A stretch of 14,699 nucleotides of DNA from an uncultured beta proteobacterium. GTDB lineage: Bacteria > Pseudomonadota > Gammaproteobacteria > Burkholderiales > Burkholderiaceae. Where the stretch lies: assembly GCA_903845455.1 (NCBI GenBank), contig CAIMXN010000285.1, positions 1 to 14,699 on the forward strand, given 5' to 3'. This document shows positions 12,496 through 14,699 of the stretch, in pieces. The notes under the pieces were generated by a model, which was not told the DNA's origin, did no database searches, and saw only the letters and a program-made list of their open reading frames with translations. Made by a program: the position numbers and the translations under genes. Position 1 is the stretch's first letter. Every line of letters starts with the position of its first letter.

Positions 12496-14166
12496 TTAGT
12501 CACGAGCATAAATATCTATGTCTTTTGTTTCTTTAACAAAGAGCACACCGATAACCAATGTCATTGCAGCAATGATAATTGGGTACCAGAGACCGTAGTA
12601 AATATTACCGTTCTGTGCCACCAAAGCGAAGGAGATCGTTGGTAACAAGCCGCCGAACCAACCATTACCAATATGGTATGGCAAGGACATCGAGGTATAA
12701 CGAATGCGGGTTGGGAACATCTCAACCAACATAGCCGCAATTGGGCCGTAAACCATCGTTACCAAGATTACGAGGTATAGCAATAAGAGGAATACAGCAA
12801 AATAGTTGATCGCAGCTGGATCAGCTTTAACTGGATAACCTTCTTTATTCAATGCCTCACGAATCGCCTTTTTAAACTCAGCATCCTGTGCTTTTGCATC
12901 TGCAGGAGCTAAGCCCTTAGCCGTATAACCAGGGATTTCGATATCACCAATCTTCACAACAGCCACTGAGCCAGCAGGTGCTGCAACGGTAGTGTAGCTA
13001 GCAGAGTTAGAAGCCATCACTTGTTTTGCAATATCGCAAGAACTCGTGAACTTGGCTGTACCGGTTGGATTGAACTGGAATGTACATTCATTAATATCAG
13101 CAGTAACGGTTGCTGGAGCAGTTGCCATGGCTTTTTCTAACGCTGGGTTAGCAAAGTGGGTCAGGCCATTAAATACAGAGACAGGTGTATTTGGAATGTA
13201 GGTAATAACCGCCAACAACAAGCCAGCCATGATGATGACCTTACGGCCAATCCTGTCTGACAAGCTACCGAATATAACGAAGAATGGTGTGCCAACCAGC
13301 AATGAAGCAGCAATCAACAAGTTTGCGGCCTTAGCATCTACCTTTAATACTTGAGTAAGGTAGAACAAAGCGTAGAACTGACCTGTATACCAAACCACCG
13401 CTTGACCTGCAACCAGACCAAACAATGCCAAGATTACAATCTTCAAGTTTTTCCATTGACCAAATGATTCTGTCAAAGGTGCTTTAGATAATTTACCTTC
13501 ATCTTTCATCTTCTTGAAAGCTGGTGACTCATTCATGGACAAACGAATCCAGACAGAGATACCCAACAAGGCGATAGAAGCGATGAAAGGAATGCGCCAG
13601 CCCCAAACGTCAAAGTCTGCGCCAGTGAATTCCCGTGTGAACAAAATCACGAGCAAGGAGAGGAACAGGCCAAGAGTCGCTGTTGTCTGAATCCAAGCTG
13701 TGTATGCACCCCGCTTACCGTGAGGAGCGTGTTCAGCAACATAAGTAGCTGCACCACCATACTCACCGCCCAAAGCCAAACCTTGGAGCATCCGTAATGC
13801 AATTAAGAGAACTGGAGCAGCAACGCCGATAGTTGCGTAGTTAGGCAGAATACCGACAATAAATGTCGAACCACCCATAATCAGAATGGTCACCAAGAAG
13901 GTGTACTTACGACCAATCAAATCGCCCAAACGACCAAATACCAAGGCGCCAAATGGACGAACGATAAAACCGGCAGCAAACGCTAATAAAGCGAAAATGA
14001 AGGCGGAGCCTGCATCTAAGCCTGAGAAAAACTGTTTGGCAATAACGGCAGCCAATGAGCCGTAAAGATAAAAGTCGTACCACTCAAAAACCGTACCCAA
14101 AGATGATGCAAAAATAACTTTGCGTTCTTCAGCGGTCATCGGGGCTGCTTTAATTGCTGTTGACAT
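12496..14166 (-). CDS. MFS transporter, metabolite:H+ symporter (MHS) family, with large insertion
   Basis: 556 aa inner-membrane transporter with 12 predicted membrane segments. Family motifs are GTVFEWYDFYLYG (24-36), VRPFGALVFGRLGDLIGRK (69-87), RMLQGLALGGEYGGA (125-139) and GSLSDRIGRK (300-309), typical of ProP/ShiA/KgtP-like proton symporters for organic acids or betaines. Usual MHS length is about 430-450; the excess is an insertion (about 325-452) between two late membrane segments, including Cys361 and Cys377 (NECTF, SSCDIAK), likely a disulphide-bonded periplasmic domain. ATG at 14166 has AGGAG 6 nt upstream. It is divergent from the gamma-glutamyltransferase-like gene. Substrate unknown. 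Confidence 0.9.
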   Translation of the reverse strand: MSTAIKAAPMTAEERKVIFASSLGTVFEWYDFYLYGSLAAVIAKQFFSGLDAGSAFIFALLAFAAGFIVRPFGALVFGRLGDLIGRKYTFLVTILIMGGSTFIVGILPNYATIGVAAPVLLIALRMLQGLALGGEYGGAATYVAEHAPHGKRGAYTAWIQTTATLGLFLSLLVILFTREFTGADFDVWGWRIPFIASIALLGISVWIRLSMNESPAFKKMKDEGKLSKAPLTESFGQWKNLKIVILALFGLVAGQAVVWYTGQFYALFYLTQVLKVDAKAANLLIAASLLVGTPFFVIFGSLSDRIGRKVIIMAGLLLAVITYIPNTPVSVFNGLTHFANPALEKAMATAPATVTADINECTFQFNPTGTAKFTSSCDIAKQVMASNSASYTTVAAPAGSVAVVKIGDIEIPGYTAKGLAPADAKAQDAEFKKAIREALNKEGYPVKADPAAINYFAVFLLLLYLVILVTMVYGPIAAMLVEMFPTRIRYTSMSLPYHIGNGWFGGLLPTISFALVAQNGNIYYGLWYPIIIAAMTLVIGVLFVKETKDIDIYARD

Positions 14167-14270
14167 CACTAGCTCCTAACTATTTTTATAAAAATTTAAC
14201 AACGAACTAATTATGAGGGGGAAATTTTCATAGAAATCGCATACTTAGGGTAATTCCTCATCAAATCGGA

Positions 14271-14285
14271 TCGGGGTTTTCCCGA
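14271..14285. promoter_or_regulatory. Short hairpin in the divergent MFS / GGT-like gene control region
   Basis: tcggg (14271-14275) and cccga (14281-14285) form a 5-bp inverted repeat, loop 5. The 14170-14337 interval contains no gene and must hold both promoters. A TACAAT (14290-14295) is a possible -10 for the GGT-like gene but its -35 is poor. Confidence 0.3.
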
Positions 14286-14337
14286 GTTCTACAATGTTAT
14301 AAGTGCAAATAACAACAAAACATCTGGGGAGCAATAT

Positions 14338-14699
14338 ATGCAACAAAAATGGGGTATTCGTGGAATGGCAGTGGCGCCACACTCCCTTGCATCTGAATCG
14401 GCCTTAGCAGTTCTGAGGGAGGGTGGCAATGCGCTGGATGCCATGGTGGCAGCAGCGGCAACCATTGCCGTTGTCTATCCCCATATGAACTCGATTGGTG
14501 GCGACTCCTTTTGGGTAATTCACTCGCCTGGTAAGGCTATGGGTGGTATTGATGCTTGCGGTGCAGCAGCAGGTCTTGCAACTAAGCAGTGGTATGCCGA
14601 GCGCGGTATTACTAAAGCCATTCCATTTCGTGGCCCTGTAGCAGCCAATACGGTAGCAGGCACTATCTCAGGCTGGGGTGCAGCACATCAACTTTCTAA
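14338..14699 (+). CDS. Gamma-glutamyltransferase-family protein, 5' part (runs off right edge)
   Basis: First 120 codons only. The family is an Ntn-hydrolase that cleaves gamma-glutamyl bonds, made as a precursor that cuts itself at a threonine; that residue lies beyond the window. HSLASESALAVLREGGNALDAMVAAAATIAVVYPHMNSIGGDSFWVI matches the GGT N-terminal region (parts: REGGNALDAMVAAA, PHMNSIGGD), and GPVAANTVAGTISGW follows. There is no signal peptide, so a cytosolic GGT-like enzyme is likely. GGGGAG lies 6 nt before ATG 14338. The frame is open at the last base; the final 'taa' is out of frame. Confidence 0.85.
   Translation, partial: MQQKWGIRGMAVAPHSLASESALAVLREGGNALDAMVAAAATIAVVYPHMNSIGGDSFWVIHSPGKAMGGIDACGAAAGLATKQWYAERGITKAIPFRGPVAANTVAGTISGWGAAHQLS

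Noticed and set aside
14697..14699. Terminal taa as a stop codon of the GGT-like gene
   Set aside because: In the frame from ATG 14338 the last codons read CTT TCT AA, so the gene is open at the edge.

Overview
The window looks like the chromosome of a freshwater betaproteobacterium of the Burkholderiaceae, most likely Polynucleobacter or a close relative. The evidence is the gene order recA-recX-sucC-sucD-terC-pilin, a LexA box of the CTG-N10-CAG type, moderate GC content, and the small Tat-exported and MFS genes. The genus is inferred from synteny and protein style, not from a database search.

Left region (1-5532, all on the minus strand, read right to left). recA has an SOS box in its promoter. 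recX starts 4 bases after the recA stop, and its first codons contain a terminator-like hairpin. The sucC-sucD pair (succinyl-CoA synthetase) has a structured leader and a bidirectional terminator after it. A TerC/YjbE-type membrane protein follows with its own terminator, then a type IV pilin-like protein with an unusually long leader peptide. A DUF2878-like membrane protein (5533-6066) lies upstream of recA.

Middle region (about 6127-9736): a compact integrated element of about 3.6 kb in the 3' end of a tRNA-Met(CAT) gene. The tRNA 3' end is repeated imperfectly at the far end of the element (19-nt against 20-nt att copies). A P4-type tyrosine integrase starts just inside the tRNA. Six clear copies of a TACTCAC motif lie at the two ends in the same orientation, which is the layout expected of integrase arm-type sites. 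Inside are a membrane protein, a small lipoprotein, a divergent XRE repressor-like gene with a perfect 18-bp palindromic operator, a terminase small subunit, and a short protein built partly on a 12-bp tandem repeat. There are no large terminase, portal, capsid or tail genes. A lone TerS with an integrase and a repressor suggests a very small phage satellite, or a deeply reduced prophage. The element also appears to have separated tRNA-Met from an older terminator (6092-6121) and supplied a new one (9651-9683).

Right region (9794-14699): a Tat-exported MmgE/PrpD-family protein, a small secreted protein of unknown function, a MOSC-domain protein on the plus strand, an MHS-type MFS transporter with a large Cys-containing insertion, and the start of a gamma-glutamyltransferase-family gene that runs off the right edge.
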